DNA of 64,000 nucleotides from Aquimarina atlantica (GTDB lineage: Bacteria; Bacteroidota; Bacteroidia; Flavobacteriales; Flavobacteriaceae): contig NZ_AQRA01000005.1 of NCBI RefSeq assembly GCF_000626715.1, positions 372,001 to 436,000 of the forward strand, given 5' to 3'. The notes beneath the pieces were generated by a model, which had not been told where the DNA came from, searched no databases, and was given only the letters and a program-made list of their open reading frames with translations. The translations under genes and the position numbers were made by a program. How positions within the stretch are numbered: position 1 is the first letter of the stretch; each line of letters opens with the position of its first letter. Positions 35,502 to 43,307 of the stretch are shown here, one piece after another.

Positions 35502-35528
35502 ATAAATATGTTGTAACATGATATTTAT
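35502..35528. promoter_or_regulatory. Candidate operator palindrome
   Basis: Eight-base arms ATAAATAT (35502-35509) and ATATTTAT (35521-35528) enclose a second, inner palindrome ATGTT-GT-AACAT (35508-35519). It lies in the 360-base divergent region between the XRE-cupin regulator and hmgA, where an operator for that regulator would be expected. Confidence 0.45.
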
Positions 35529-35689
35529 CATATTTTTTCTAAAACGCAATACTTTTATTAGCGATGTGAATTCTCAATGGATATACATACTCATCTATTT
35601 GCACTTTCTCATTAAGAGAAACCCAGAATAAGGTTTGCCTAACCTTAGACCTATTTATTTCATATTAATCATTTTTAGCATTATAACTT

Positions 35690-36850
35690 ATGCCTAGATA
35701 TCATTCATTGGGAGAGATCCCTCATAAAAGACATATCACTTTTAACAACCCTAAAGGAGGGTTGTATCAAGAAGAATTATTCGGAACAGCAGGTTTTGCA
35801 GGAATGTCATCACTTATCTATCATTTGTATCCTCCTACAGTAGTATCAGAGATTAAAAGAGGTAAAGATATCACTCCAAAAATAGCTATCGATAAAAACA
35901 TGAAAGCAATGAGTTTTCAGGGGTTTTCTCTTCCGAAAGGAGAAGAGTTTCTGGAAAGCAGAAAAATACTATTTACCAATAATGATCTAAAGATCGGTTT
36001 GGCTGCTCCCAGAACATTTTCGCAAGATTATTTTTATAGAAATAGTGATGCAGACGAAATGCTATTTATTCACGTGGGTTCGGGGACATTAAAAACAATG
36101 TATGGAAATATTCCTTTTAAATATGGAGATTATTTGATCATACCAAGAGGAACAACCTATCAGATAGAATTTGATACCGAAATCAATAGAATATTATTTA
36201 TCGAATCAGCAAGTGCAATAGAATCACCTAAACGTTATAGAAATAATTACGGACAGTTTTTAGAACATTCTCCGTTTTGTGAACGTGATTTTAGATTACC
36301 ACAAAATTTAGAAACGCATGATGAGCAGGGGGAGTTTAAAATCATTTCTAAAAAACAAGATGTACTTTGGGAGTATACCTATGCCAATCATCCTTTTGAT
36401 GTAATTGGTTGGGATGGTTTTAATTATCCATTTGCGTTTTCAATTTTTGATTTTGAACCGATAACAGGGCGTATACATCTACCACCACCAATACATCAGC
36501 AATGGGAAGCTGCAGGATTTGTGGTCTGTTCTTTTGTGCCAAGATTATATGATTACCACCCTAAAGCAGTTCCTGCACCATATCATCACAGTAATATTGA
36601 TTCTGAAGAACTACTGTATTATGTAGATGGTGATTTTATGAGTAGAAATAATATCCAAAAAGGACAAATTACACTACATCCGGGAGGTATTCCTCATGGG
36701 CCTCATCCAGGAGCAATAGAACGAAGCGTTGGTAAAAAATCAACAGAAGAACTTGCAGTTATGATAGACCCTTTTAATCCTATTATGATTACAGAAGAAG
36801 CAATGAATTTACAAGTAGATGATTATTATAAATCCTGGAAAACCGAATAG
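35690..36850 (+). CDS. hmgA: Homogentisate 1,2-dioxygenase
   Basis: A 386-residue cupin-fold iron enzyme that opens the ring of homogentisate to give maleylacetoacetate in tyrosine and phenylalanine breakdown. The N-terminus MPRYHSLGEIPHKRHITF is typical of the bacterial homologues. The C-terminal cupin carries the iron-site region: YHHSNIDSEELLYYVDGDF, which includes the conserved Ser-Glu, and LHPGGIPHGPHPGA with the conserved histidines. It is followed after 25 bases by the 4-hydroxyphenylpyruvate dioxygenase gene, which makes its substrate, so the pair forms a two-step operon. The divergent XRE-cupin gene probably controls it. Maleylacetoacetate isomerase and fumarylacetoacetase are not in the window. 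Confidence 0.94.
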   Translation: MPRYHSLGEIPHKRHITFNNPKGGLYQEELFGTAGFAGMSSLIYHLYPPTVVSEIKRGKDITPKIAIDKNMKAMSFQGFSLPKGEEFLESRKILFTNNDLKIGLAAPRTFSQDYFYRNSDADEMLFIHVGSGTLKTMYGNIPFKYGDYLIIPRGTTYQIEFDTEINRILFIESASAIESPKRYRNNYGQFLEHSPFCERDFRLPQNLETHDEQGEFKIISKKQDVLWEYTYANHPFDVIGWDGFNYPFAFSIFDFEPITGRIHLPPPIHQQWEAAGFVVCSFVPRLYDYHPKAVPAPYHHSNIDSEELLYYVDGDFMSRNNIQKGQITLHPGGIPHGPHPGAIERSVGKKSTEELAVMIDPFNPIMITEEAMNLQVDDYYKSWKTE

Positions 36851-36875
36851 GTTTTTCACTTAAAAACTTAAAGAC

Positions 36876-38033
36876 ATGCCAGATTTAAAAAATATAGAAA
36901 ACTATAAATATAGCTTAGAGAAAATATTTCCTGAAGCCGAAGATTTTTTACCACTTTTAGGAACAGACTACGTAGAATATTATGTTGGCAATGCAAAACA
37001 GGCAGCTCATTTTTATAAAACGGCACTTGGATTTCAATCCTTGGCTTATGCCGGTTTAGAGACAGGCCTAAAAGACAGAACATCCTATGTTGTGGTACAA
37101 GATAAAATACGTTTGGTTTTTACCACACCAATGCCAGGCGGAGAAAGTAAAGAACTATATGATCATATTCAAAAACATGGTGATGGAGTTAAAGTTATTG
37201 CACTATGGGTCGAAGATGCCCGTAAATCCTGGGAAGAAACTACAAAAAGAGGTGCAAAATCTTATTTTGAACCAAGAGTAGAAAAAGATGAAGACGGAGA
37301 AGTAGTGCGATCAGGAATACACACTTATGGAGATACAGTACATGTTTTTGTTGAACGTAAAAACTACATGGGAACATTTCTTCCGAAGTTCGAAAAATGG
37401 GAATCTCACTACAAACCAACAAGTTGCGGTTTAAAATATATTGATCATATGGTAGGTAATGTAGATTGGGGTCAAATGAATGTTTGGGCAAAATTCTATA
37501 ACGAAGTAATGGGATTTGCAAACCTGATTACCTTTGATGATAAAGATATTTCTACAGAGTATACGGCTTTAATGAGTAAAGTAATGACCAATGGAAATGG
37601 TAGAATTAAGTTTCCTATAAATGAACCCGCCGAAGGTAAAAAGAAATCCCAAATTGAGGAATATATAGATTTTTATGGCGGAGCAGGATGTCAGCATATC
37701 GCTGTTGCTACAGATGATATTGTATTTACGGTTAGTGAAATGAAAAAACGAGGAGTAGAATTTCTATATGTACCAGGAACGTATTATGATACCGTTGGTG
37801 ATCGTGTGGGAGAAATAGCAGAAGATATGAAACTCCTCAAAAAGCATGGGATTATGGTAGATAGAGATGATGAAGGGTATTTGCTTCAGATTTTTACGAA
37901 ACCATTGACTGATAGACCCACATTGTTTTTTGAAATTATTCAACGCAAAGGGGCGCAATCTTTTGGGAAAGGAAATTTTAAAGCTCTTTTTGAATCTATA
38001 GAAGCAGAACAGGCAAGACGAGGAACATTATAG
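36876..38033 (+). CDS. hppD: 4-Hydroxyphenylpyruvate dioxygenase
   Basis: A 385-residue non-haem iron enzyme that converts 4-hydroxyphenylpyruvate to homogentisate. It shows two glyoxalase-like domains: the first begins DYVEYYVGNAKQAAHFYKT (about 29-47), the second begins LKYIDHMVGNVDWGQM (about 188-203) with the first iron histidine. The second histidine is in AGCQHIAVATDDI and the iron glutamate is in FFEIIQRKG near the C-terminus. Length and order match the family. It is the second gene of the hmgA-hppD unit, in reverse order of the reaction sequence. No clear terminator follows. Confidence 0.95.
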   Translation: MPDLKNIENYKYSLEKIFPEAEDFLPLLGTDYVEYYVGNAKQAAHFYKTALGFQSLAYAGLETGLKDRTSYVVVQDKIRLVFTTPMPGGESKELYDHIQKHGDGVKVIALWVEDARKSWEETTKRGAKSYFEPRVEKDEDGEVVRSGIHTYGDTVHVFVERKNYMGTFLPKFEKWESHYKPTSCGLKYIDHMVGNVDWGQMNVWAKFYNEVMGFANLITFDDKDISTEYTALMSKVMTNGNGRIKFPINEPAEGKKKSQIEEYIDFYGGAGCQHIAVATDDIVFTVSEMKKRGVEFLYVPGTYYDTVGDRVGEIAEDMKLLKKHGIMVDRDDEGYLLQIFTKPLTDRPTLFFEIIQRKGAQSFGKGNFKALFESIEAEQARRGTL

Positions 38034-38099
38034 CAATGTACTAATAGAAAGAATAGGCTGCCCTTTAAAGAAACGTTACATTATTAAAGATAGGAGGGG

Positions 38100-38330
38100 T
38101 TATACCATCTTTGTCGTAATAATCTTTACTGGGCAGGCTTTTTGAGCCTGCACGCAATCATCATAAATAGTATTGTCAGGAGATTTCAGGGTGTGGAACC
38201 CTTTTTTGTCTGTAGCATGTAGTAGTACTGTTTTTCCATCCTTTTTAGACATTTGAAATTGCGTGGGAGCCATTTCTACGCAATAATTACAACCAATACA
38301 TTTTTCGCGTTGCAGAGTTACTACTACCAT
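38100..38330 (-). CDS. Single-cluster ferredoxin
   Basis: A 76-residue 4Fe-4S ferredoxin. Cluster ligands are C11, C14 and C17 in EKCIGCNYCVE, with the fourth in KACPVKI near the C-terminus (preceded by DDCVQAQKAC, whose first Cys could form a disulfide). It overlaps the end of the U32 family gene by one base, so the two are translationally coupled. The obvious inference is that it delivers electrons or iron-sulfur chemistry to the U32 protein. Confidence 0.9.
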   Translation of the reverse strand: MVVVTLQREKCIGCNYCVEMAPTQFQMSKKDGKTVLLHATDKKGFHTLKSPDNTIYDDCVQAQKACPVKIITTKMV

Positions 38331-39571
38331 TATTCCTGAACAATTTTATAAAGTTTATCAGAAGGGCGTATTCTAAAATTGGTAGGGATAGTACACGAAT
38401 CTCCTTTTTGTGCAATATCTAATCGCTCATCGTTTACCATCATCTCTTTGAGTTCAAACTCTTCTACTCCTGTTGTAGGACCTGTAATTAAAATGGTATC
38501 ACCTAGTTTAATATCATAAGCTTCAATTTTAAACTCTGCGATGCTGGGTTTAGGGAAAAAATGAACACCTTTGCCGATATATACTTTCTTTTGTGTGGCT
38601 TTGGATCCAGAAACATCACTCCATTCTCCTAATTTTTGTCCTAAGTAATACCCGCTCCAAAAGCCTCTGTTATACACTTTTTCTAATTCTTTCATCCAAT
38701 GATCAACTTTGGTTTTAGTAAAGTCTTCATTAGCACAGGCATCTATGGCTTCGCGATAGGTCTTAATTACTTTGGCTACATATTCGGGGGCTCGCCCACG
38801 ACCTTCAATCTTTAATACTTTGGCCCCGGTGTCTATAACCTGATCTAAGAAATCTAAGGTGCATAAGTCTTTTGGAGACATGATATACTCATTATCCAAT
38901 TCCATTTCAAAACCAGTTTCCTGGTCAACAACACTGTATTTTTTTCTACAATTTTGTTTACAGGCACCACGGTTGGCAGAGGAGTTATGCGAATGCAAGC
39001 TTAGGTAGCACTTACCAGATACAGCCATACAAAGTGCTCCATGGCCAAAAATTTCAATCTCAACTAATCTCCCCGAAGGGCCTTTAATTTGTTCTTTCTC
39101 TATCTGATCACAAATTTTCTTTACCTGTCGTAAACTTAATTCACGACTCATTACCATAGTGTCTGCAAAAAGAGAATAGAACTTTACCGTTTCAATATTG
39201 GTGATATTGATTTGAGTAGAAATATGAACTTCCATATCGATCTGTCTGGCATAGGCTATAACGGCCTGATCCATCGCAATTACAGCAGTTAGATTTGCTG
39301 CTTTGGCAGCATCTAATAGCGTTTTTATAATCGATAAATCGTGATCATAGATTATGGTATTAAGTGTAAGGTAAGTACGTACATTTTTTTCGGTACAGCG
39401 ACGCGCTATTTCAGGTAAATCGGCAATCGTAAAATTTATGCTGGCTCTGGCCCGCATATTTAGTTGATCTACGCCAAAATAAACAGAATCTGCTCCATTA
39501 TCAATGGCAGCTTGTAGAGATTCAAAATTACCAGCTGGTGCCATTAATTCCATTGTTCCTGTAGGGGTCAT
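38330..39571 (-). CDS. Peptidase U32 family protein (TrhP/RlhA-like RNA hydroxylation factor)
   Basis: A 413-residue protein. The U32 signature is present (EIFGHGALCMAVSGKCYLS), followed by NRGACKQNCRKKY, giving the four cysteines that bind an iron-sulfur cluster in the family. Despite the peptidase name, characterised relatives TrhP (YegQ) and RlhA hydroxylate tRNA U34 or 23S rRNA cytidine, using prephenate-derived chemistry; which RNA this one acts on is not clear. The N-terminal TIM barrel starts MELMAPAGNFESL; the ATG used at 39571 lies six codons before that Met. A C-terminal small beta domain (about 340-413) is present. It is coupled to a ferredoxin gene downstream, and its leader contains a 12-bp tandem repeat. 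Confidence 0.9.
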   Translation of the reverse strand: MTPTGTMELMAPAGNFESLQAAIDNGADSVYFGVDQLNMRARASINFTIADLPEIARRCTEKNVRTYLTLNTIIYDHDLSIIKTLLDAAKAANLTAVIAMDQAVIAYARQIDMEVHISTQINITNIETVKFYSLFADTMVMSRELSLRQVKKICDQIEKEQIKGPSGRLVEIEIFGHGALCMAVSGKCYLSLHSHNSSANRGACKQNCRKKYSVVDQETGFEMELDNEYIMSPKDLCTLDFLDQVIDTGAKVLKIEGRGRAPEYVAKVIKTYREAIDACANEDFTKTKVDHWMKELEKVYNRGFWSGYYLGQKLGEWSDVSGSKATQKKVYIGKGVHFFPKPSIAEFKIEAYDIKLGDTILITGPTTGVEEFELKEMMVNDERLDIAQKGDSCTIPTNFRIRPSDKLYKIVQE

Positions 39572-39624
39572 ATTTTGTTCATTAATTCAAGTACAAAAGT
39601 ACATTATTTTTTACCTTTTTTGAC

Positions 39625-39696
39625 GTGAAAATTGATGTGAAAATTGATGTGAAAATTGATGTGAAAATTGATGTGAAAATTGATGTGAAAATTGAT
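39625..39696. repeat. 12-bp tandem repeat, six copies
   Basis: Six exact head-to-tail copies of GTGAAAATTGAT (39625-39696), with partial matches at both ends (TGAC before, GTG after). It lies 54 bases upstream of the U32 gene's ATG, between it and a candidate -7 box, so it should be in the transcribed leader. The copy number could change by slippage. Confidence 0.97.
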
Positions 39697-39723
39697 GTGC
39701 TAAGTGTACTTATTTTCAAAACG

Positions 39724-39731
39724 CAAATGTA
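39724..39731 (-). promoter_or_regulatory. Candidate -7 box (TACATTTG on the minus strand)
   Basis: CAAATGTA on the + strand is TACATTTG on the minus strand and fits TAnnTTTG. If used, transcription of the U32-ferredoxin unit would start near 39717 and the tandem repeat would lie within a leader of about 145 bases. No good -33 element was seen. Confidence 0.4.
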
Positions 39732-39893
39732 TGCTATTTGCTGAATAAAAATGATATTTAAAATCATTCTTTTTTATGTTTTTTGTAGAGGTAATATGTT
39801 GATTTATAAGTGTATGAAAACAACCTTTTTTGAAGCCAGGAAAGCCTGATTCGAGCAATGATAAAAGTCATATTTAGCCCTTTTTCTTGTAGA

Positions 39894-39901
39894 TATTTTT
39901 G
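39894..39901 (+). promoter_or_regulatory. Candidate -7 box TATTTTTG for the OmpW gene
   Basis: Fits TAnnTTTG and lies 26 bases upstream of the ATG at 39927, a normal leader length in this group. It also supports that ATG, since the upstream in-frame start at 39858 would lie before the promoter. Confidence 0.5.
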
Positions 39902-39926
39902 TTACATAATTCAAAATTCTTTCAAG

Positions 39927-40580
39927 ATGAAAAATGTAATAATTACTGTATTGGTTGTACTGTTAGGAGTGACTAATTTTGCGTATGCACAAGAAAAATC
40001 AAATGACAATACTGATTTTAGCAAATGGCAAATCAGATTAAGAGGAATCGTTGTATCACCAGATGAAAGTGCTACAATAGAAGCTATAGGAGGAGATGTG
40101 GATATTTCTACAGCTGTTGTTCCAGAATTAGATATCACTTATTTCTTTACCGAAAACTGGTCTGCAGAGTTAATTTTGGCAACTACAAAACATGATGTGA
40201 AAGCTGTAGGTACTGCTGCAGGAAACATAGATTTAGGTGATGTGTGGTTATTACCACCTACTTTACTAGGACAATACCATTTTACTGGAGGTAAATTTGT
40301 TCCTTATATTGGTGCTGGTGTTAATCTAACCCTTTTTTATGGAGTAGATGAAGGACCGGTGGCCGATGATATAGATTATGATACTGCTGTAGGTTTTGCT
40401 TTTCAAGGTGGTTTTGATTTTATGTTAAACGACAAATGGTTTATAAATGTAGATGTCAAAAAAGTATTTTTAAGTACAGACGCTACGGTTAACGCAACAA
40501 CCGCTTTGGGAGCTACTGTAGGTGCAGATGTAGATATTAATCCATGGATATTTGGAGCAGGAGTGGGTATTAAATTGTAA
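39927..40580 (+). CDS. OmpW family outer membrane protein
   Basis: A 217-residue eight-stranded barrel protein. A signal peptide ends at FAYAQ. The mature part shows alternating beta strands with DITYFFTENWSAELILATTKHDV, typical of OmpW (strand two to three), then GDVWLLPPTLLGQYHF and PYIGAGVNLTLFY, and ends with the terminal strand IFGAGVGIKL. OmpW-type porins let small hydrophobic molecules cross the outer membrane. The start at 39927 places the signal peptide directly at the N-terminus. It is a single gene with a terminator of its own. Confidence 0.9.
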   Translation: MKNVIITVLVVLLGVTNFAYAQEKSNDNTDFSKWQIRLRGIVVSPDESATIEAIGGDVDISTAVVPELDITYFFTENWSAELILATTKHDVKAVGTAAGNIDLGDVWLLPPTLLGQYHFTGGKFVPYIGAGVNLTLFYGVDEGPVADDIDYDTAVGFAFQGGFDFMLNDKWFINVDVKKVFLSTDATVNATTALGATVGADVDINPWIFGAGVGIKL

Positions 40581-40607
40581 ATAGATATAAGTTATATACT
40601 GTAAAAA

Positions 40608-40637
40608 CCGCTTAACAGATTCGTTAAGCGGTTTTTT
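40608..40637. terminator. Terminator between ompW-like and ssb genes
   Basis: Nine-base arms CCGCTTAAC (40608-40616) and GTTAAGCGG (40623-40631), flanked by five A on the left and six T on the right. It serves the OmpW gene and, on the other strand, the convergent ssb gene. Confidence 0.88.
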
Positions 40638-40671
40638 GATTGGCTATACTACTCAAATAAATTAATTGTTT

Positions 40672-41004
40672 TTATTTTCCTAACATCAATAGCTCATTAC
40701 AAACTACCTCTGTGATATATCGTTTTTGGCCTTCGTTATCCTCATAACTTCGAGAAGTAAGTTTGCCCTGGATAGCTATCTCTTGCCCTTTGTTTACATA
40801 TTTATCTACAATATCGGCAATTTTACCCCAGGCGACGATATTATGCCATTGGGTATCTGTGATTTTATCTCCTTGTTTGTTATAATAGTGATCATTTGTT
40901 GCAATAGAGAATTTAACCAGTTTTTTACCGGATTCCAGATTTACAGTTTCTGGTTCTTGTCCTAAGTTTCCAATCAACTGTACTTTGTTTTTTAGCGTGT
41001 TCAT
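40672..41004 (-). CDS. ssb: Single-stranded DNA-binding protein, short form
   Basis: A 110-residue OB-fold SSB: VQLIGNLGQEPE at the start, FSIATNDHYYNKQGD and TQWHNIVAWGKIADIVDKYV in the core, and a final strand RYITEVVCNELLMLG. The usual disordered tail and its acidic DDxPF-type tip, which recruit repair and replication proteins, are missing; the protein ends right after the fold. It is therefore probably an accessory SSB, for example for natural transformation or repair, rather than the main replicative one. It stands alone and has a possible TAnnTTTG box at 41097-41104 on the minus strand. Confidence 0.92.
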   Translation of the reverse strand: MNTLKNKVQLIGNLGQEPETVNLESGKKLVKFSIATNDHYYNKQGDKITDTQWHNIVAWGKIADIVDKYVNKGQEIAIQGKLTSRSYEDNEGQKRYITEVVCNELLMLGK

Positions 41005-41344
41005 AATTTTAATTTTTTCGTGTTAAACAGTTAATACCTATCAAATCAGAGAAGAACTTTTATGGTTTAAGAAAAGCTTACTTCAATTCGACAATGCAAA
41101 CTTATAATAGGACCATAACCATATTCGGTTAGGAAGTGTTTATTTTCGTTTGTAATCGTTTGTAGTCGTTTAAAAATGATTAATAATATTGATTATCAGG
41201 GCTTATTAGGAATTAGAATAATTAGTGTTTTTGTTGTGAAAAAGTCTATTTTAGTACAATACTATAAGTAGACACTATAGATGTGTTTTATTTATGTATT
41301 GGAAAGATTAAATGAACTCTTGAATTTTAAAATAAAACTTACCA
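41005..41344. other. Intergenic region with phased 10-base repeats
   Basis: This divergent spacer holds a -7 box candidate for ssb (CAAACTTA at 41097-41104, TAAGTTTG on the minus strand) and three 10-base-spaced TCGTTTGTA-like units (41146-41174). No gene was seen. Confidence 0.5.
41146..41174. repeat. Three 10-base-phased TCGTTTGTA units
   Basis: TCGTTTGTA at 41146 and 41156, then TCGTTTAAA at 41166, each one helical turn apart. They could be binding sites on one face of DNA for a regulator of ssb or of the AraC-type gene at 41345. Confidence 0.5.
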
Positions 41345-42481
41345 TTGATATTAATAGCCCTTCTTAATATTGCAATATTCCAGGGAGTTGTCTTGGGAAT
41401 AATTATTTTAAAATCTCCTATATTCAAAAGTAAGGCGAATAAATATTTGGCCTACGCCATTTTTTCAATTTCAATTTCTCTACTAAATTTCGTTCTTGAT
41501 GATATTGGAGTATATACTAATATTCCATTACTAAGCTTTATCGACACAATAGATTCGGGGTTTCTTTTTCCTGTTTTTATTTTTTTATATGTTGCTCATC
41601 AAATTGATCGTCCGATTAAAAAAAACAGAACAATAATATGGTTATTTCTGCCCTATTTGTATTCTACAATTTTAGATGTTTTTGAGGAGCTTACTATAAT
41701 TACTGATCTTGATACTCCTTATAATTTCGTTCTACTTTTCTTAAATATCATACAAATTCTAACAATACTTTTTTTCATACCGGGCATTTTAATTTACGCT
41801 TTTGTTCTTATTAGTTATTCGAAAAATACTCAGGAAAAAAGATGGCTTACTCATTTATGGTTGTTAACCGTACTATTATTTGGATCTTGGATTTTGACTA
41901 TACTTTCTGGTATTATTTTAGAACATGATATTACACCTATCATGAAAATTCTTACTGTAGTTGTTGCATTCTTAATACATTGGGTGAGCTATTTTGGTAT
42001 TTTTAAATTTAGACTAGCAAAAGACCAGGAAGAAATTAGAGCATTAATACATAAACGAAAAAACGATAGTACTGCAGACGTTGTTGCCGATCTTAAACTA
42101 TCTAAAATACATGAGGCAAAAAAAGCAGAATCTTTTACTAAAGAACATTCCTATTTCAAAAAGCTAGAAGACCTTTGTACAAATCATCACATTTATAGAG
42201 ATAGTACATTAGACAGAGATAAAGTAGCAGAAATGCTTGGTATTAGCACTGGTTATGTTTCTCAGCTTGTAAATACAGCTACAGGAGATAATTTTACTAC
42301 TTATATTAATCATTACCGTGTTGAGGCGGTCAAAGAGTTAATTCTCAATTCTGAGTTCGATAACTATAGTCTTTTGGCAATCGGACTAGAATGTGGTTTT
42401 TCTTCAAAATCAACTTTTCATAATGCTTTCAAAAAAATAGCAGGCACTACACCAAATGCTTATCGAAAGAAGTATAAATAA
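41345..42481 (+). CDS. Membrane-bound AraC-family transcriptional regulator
   Basis: A 378-residue protein with about seven hydrophobic segments (residues 1-220) and a cytoplasmic C-terminal AraC DNA-binding domain (about 270-378). The domain has two helix-turn-helix motifs: VAEMLGISTGYVSQLVNTAT, then LLAIGLECGFSSKSTFHNAF and KIAGTTPNAYRKKYK. Such 7TM-AraC fusions are common in Flavobacteria and probably sense an envelope or membrane signal. The start is TTG at 41345, as no ATG precedes the first membrane segment. It may control the operon that begins at 42569 immediately downstream. Confidence 0.85.
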   Translation: MILIALLNIAIFQGVVLGIIILKSPIFKSKANKYLAYAIFSISISLLNFVLDDIGVYTNIPLLSFIDTIDSGFLFPVFIFLYVAHQIDRPIKKNRTIIWLFLPYLYSTILDVFEELTIITDLDTPYNFVLLFLNIIQILTILFFIPGILIYAFVLISYSKNTQEKRWLTHLWLLTVLLFGSWILTILSGIILEHDITPIMKILTVVVAFLIHWVSYFGIFKFRLAKDQEEIRALIHKRKNDSTADVVADLKLSKIHEAKKAESFTKEHSYFKKLEDLCTNHHIYRDSTLDRDKVAEMLGISTGYVSQLVNTATGDNFTTYINHYRVEAVKELILNSEFDNYSLLAIGLECGFSSKSTFHNAFKKIAGTTPNAYRKKYK

Positions 42482-42535
42482 GTACGAATTTGTTCAAATT
42501 TAAGGTTTCAATACCTTAAATATGCTTAGTACATA

Positions 42536-42543
42536 TACGTTTG
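42536..42543 (+). promoter_or_regulatory. Candidate -7 box TACGTTTG
   Basis: Fits TAnnTTTG and lies 25 bases before the ATG at 42569, giving a normal leader. It would drive the small ORF, the barrel-like protein and the hydrolase as one unit. Confidence 0.5.
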
Positions 42544-42568
42544 CCACAGAAATCAATTAAATACTAAA

Positions 42569-42694
42569 ATGAATTTAAAACAATATCTAATTATTGCAAT
42601 TGGTCTTTTCTGTAGTATGCCTATACATACTCAGACTACCGAAAAATATATGGCAAAAAAACTATTATTAACTACTTTATTTAGTTTTAGATAA
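42569..42694 (+). CDS. Small 41-residue exported peptide or remnant
   Basis: ATG at 42569, TAA at 42692-42694. A hydrophobic N-terminus (LKQYLIIAIGLFCSMPIHTQ) looks like a signal peptide, cleaved near HTQ, leaving about 20 residues. It ends one base before the ATG of the next gene and follows a good -7 box. It may be a real leader ORF or the 5' remnant of a longer secreted-protein gene. I recognise no family. Confidence 0.4.
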   Translation: MNLKQYLIIAIGLFCSMPIHTQTTEKYMAKKLLLTTLFSFR

Positions 42695-42695
42695 A

Positions 42696-43307
42696 ATGAA
42701 AATACATACTATTATTTTTCTGCTTGTAGCTACTATGCATCTTCAAGCCCAGAATCAAATCAGTGGTGCTTCTTTTCTAGATAGAACAGAATTTAAAATT
42801 GGGTATTATGGAAATATTGCTTGGGATAACGGACTTACTATTGGTACCGAATATGTATGGAAAGAATACATAAATATCAAAGAAAGAAAGAGAGGCCAAA
42901 AGATCATTACACATCAATTTTTGTTTAATGGAAACCTTGGTTATTCTACAAACTTCTCAACACAAACAGATAATGGACTATCTACTTATTATGGGCTTAT
43001 CTGGCGAAGAACGAATCCCAAAGGCAAACAATATAATGTAGAGTTAAATCCACTTGGATACTATCGATCATTTTTACCCGAAACATATGAAGTAAAAGGA
43101 GATCGTGTTTCTAAAGTTTCCCTGCCTGGCAGAGGTTATTATGCTCCTTCTATTGCTGTTGGGATAGGGAAACTTCGTAAAGGGAAAAAACGTTCGGGTT
43201 GGTATTTAAACCTTCAATTAACCCTACGAACCAATTATAATGCCGGAACATTACCCGTTTTATCATTGCACTACGGTCATCGGTTTAATTTTAAAAGAAA
43301 AAGATAA
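42696..43307 (+). CDS. Exported barrel-like protein, unknown
   Basis: A 203-residue protein with a signal peptide (about 1-18, cleavage after LQA). The mature part is rich in aromatic alternating strands (RTEFKIGYYGNIAWDNGLTI, LSTYYGLIWRRTNPKG), ending in RFNFKRKR. It could be a small outer-membrane barrel. The stop codon overlaps the ATG of the alpha/beta hydrolase gene by one base, so the two are coupled. No family recognised. Confidence 0.7.
   Translation: MKIHTIIFLLVATMHLQAQNQISGASFLDRTEFKIGYYGNIAWDNGLTIGTEYVWKEYINIKERKRGQKIITHQFLFNGNLGYSTNFSTQTDNGLSTYYGLIWRRTNPKGKQYNVELNPLGYYRSFLPETYEVKGDRVSKVSLPGRGYYAPSIAVGIGKLRKGKKRSGWYLNLQLTLRTNYNAGTLPVLSLHYGHRFNFKRKR

Noticed and set aside
39625..39696. 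Possible CRISPR-like array
   Set aside because: Units are 12 bases with no spacers, so this is a simple tandem repeat.
39582..39767. A frame encoding repeated TSIF units
   Set aside because: It is simply the translated 12-bp tandem repeat on the minus strand; no start signal or conserved content.
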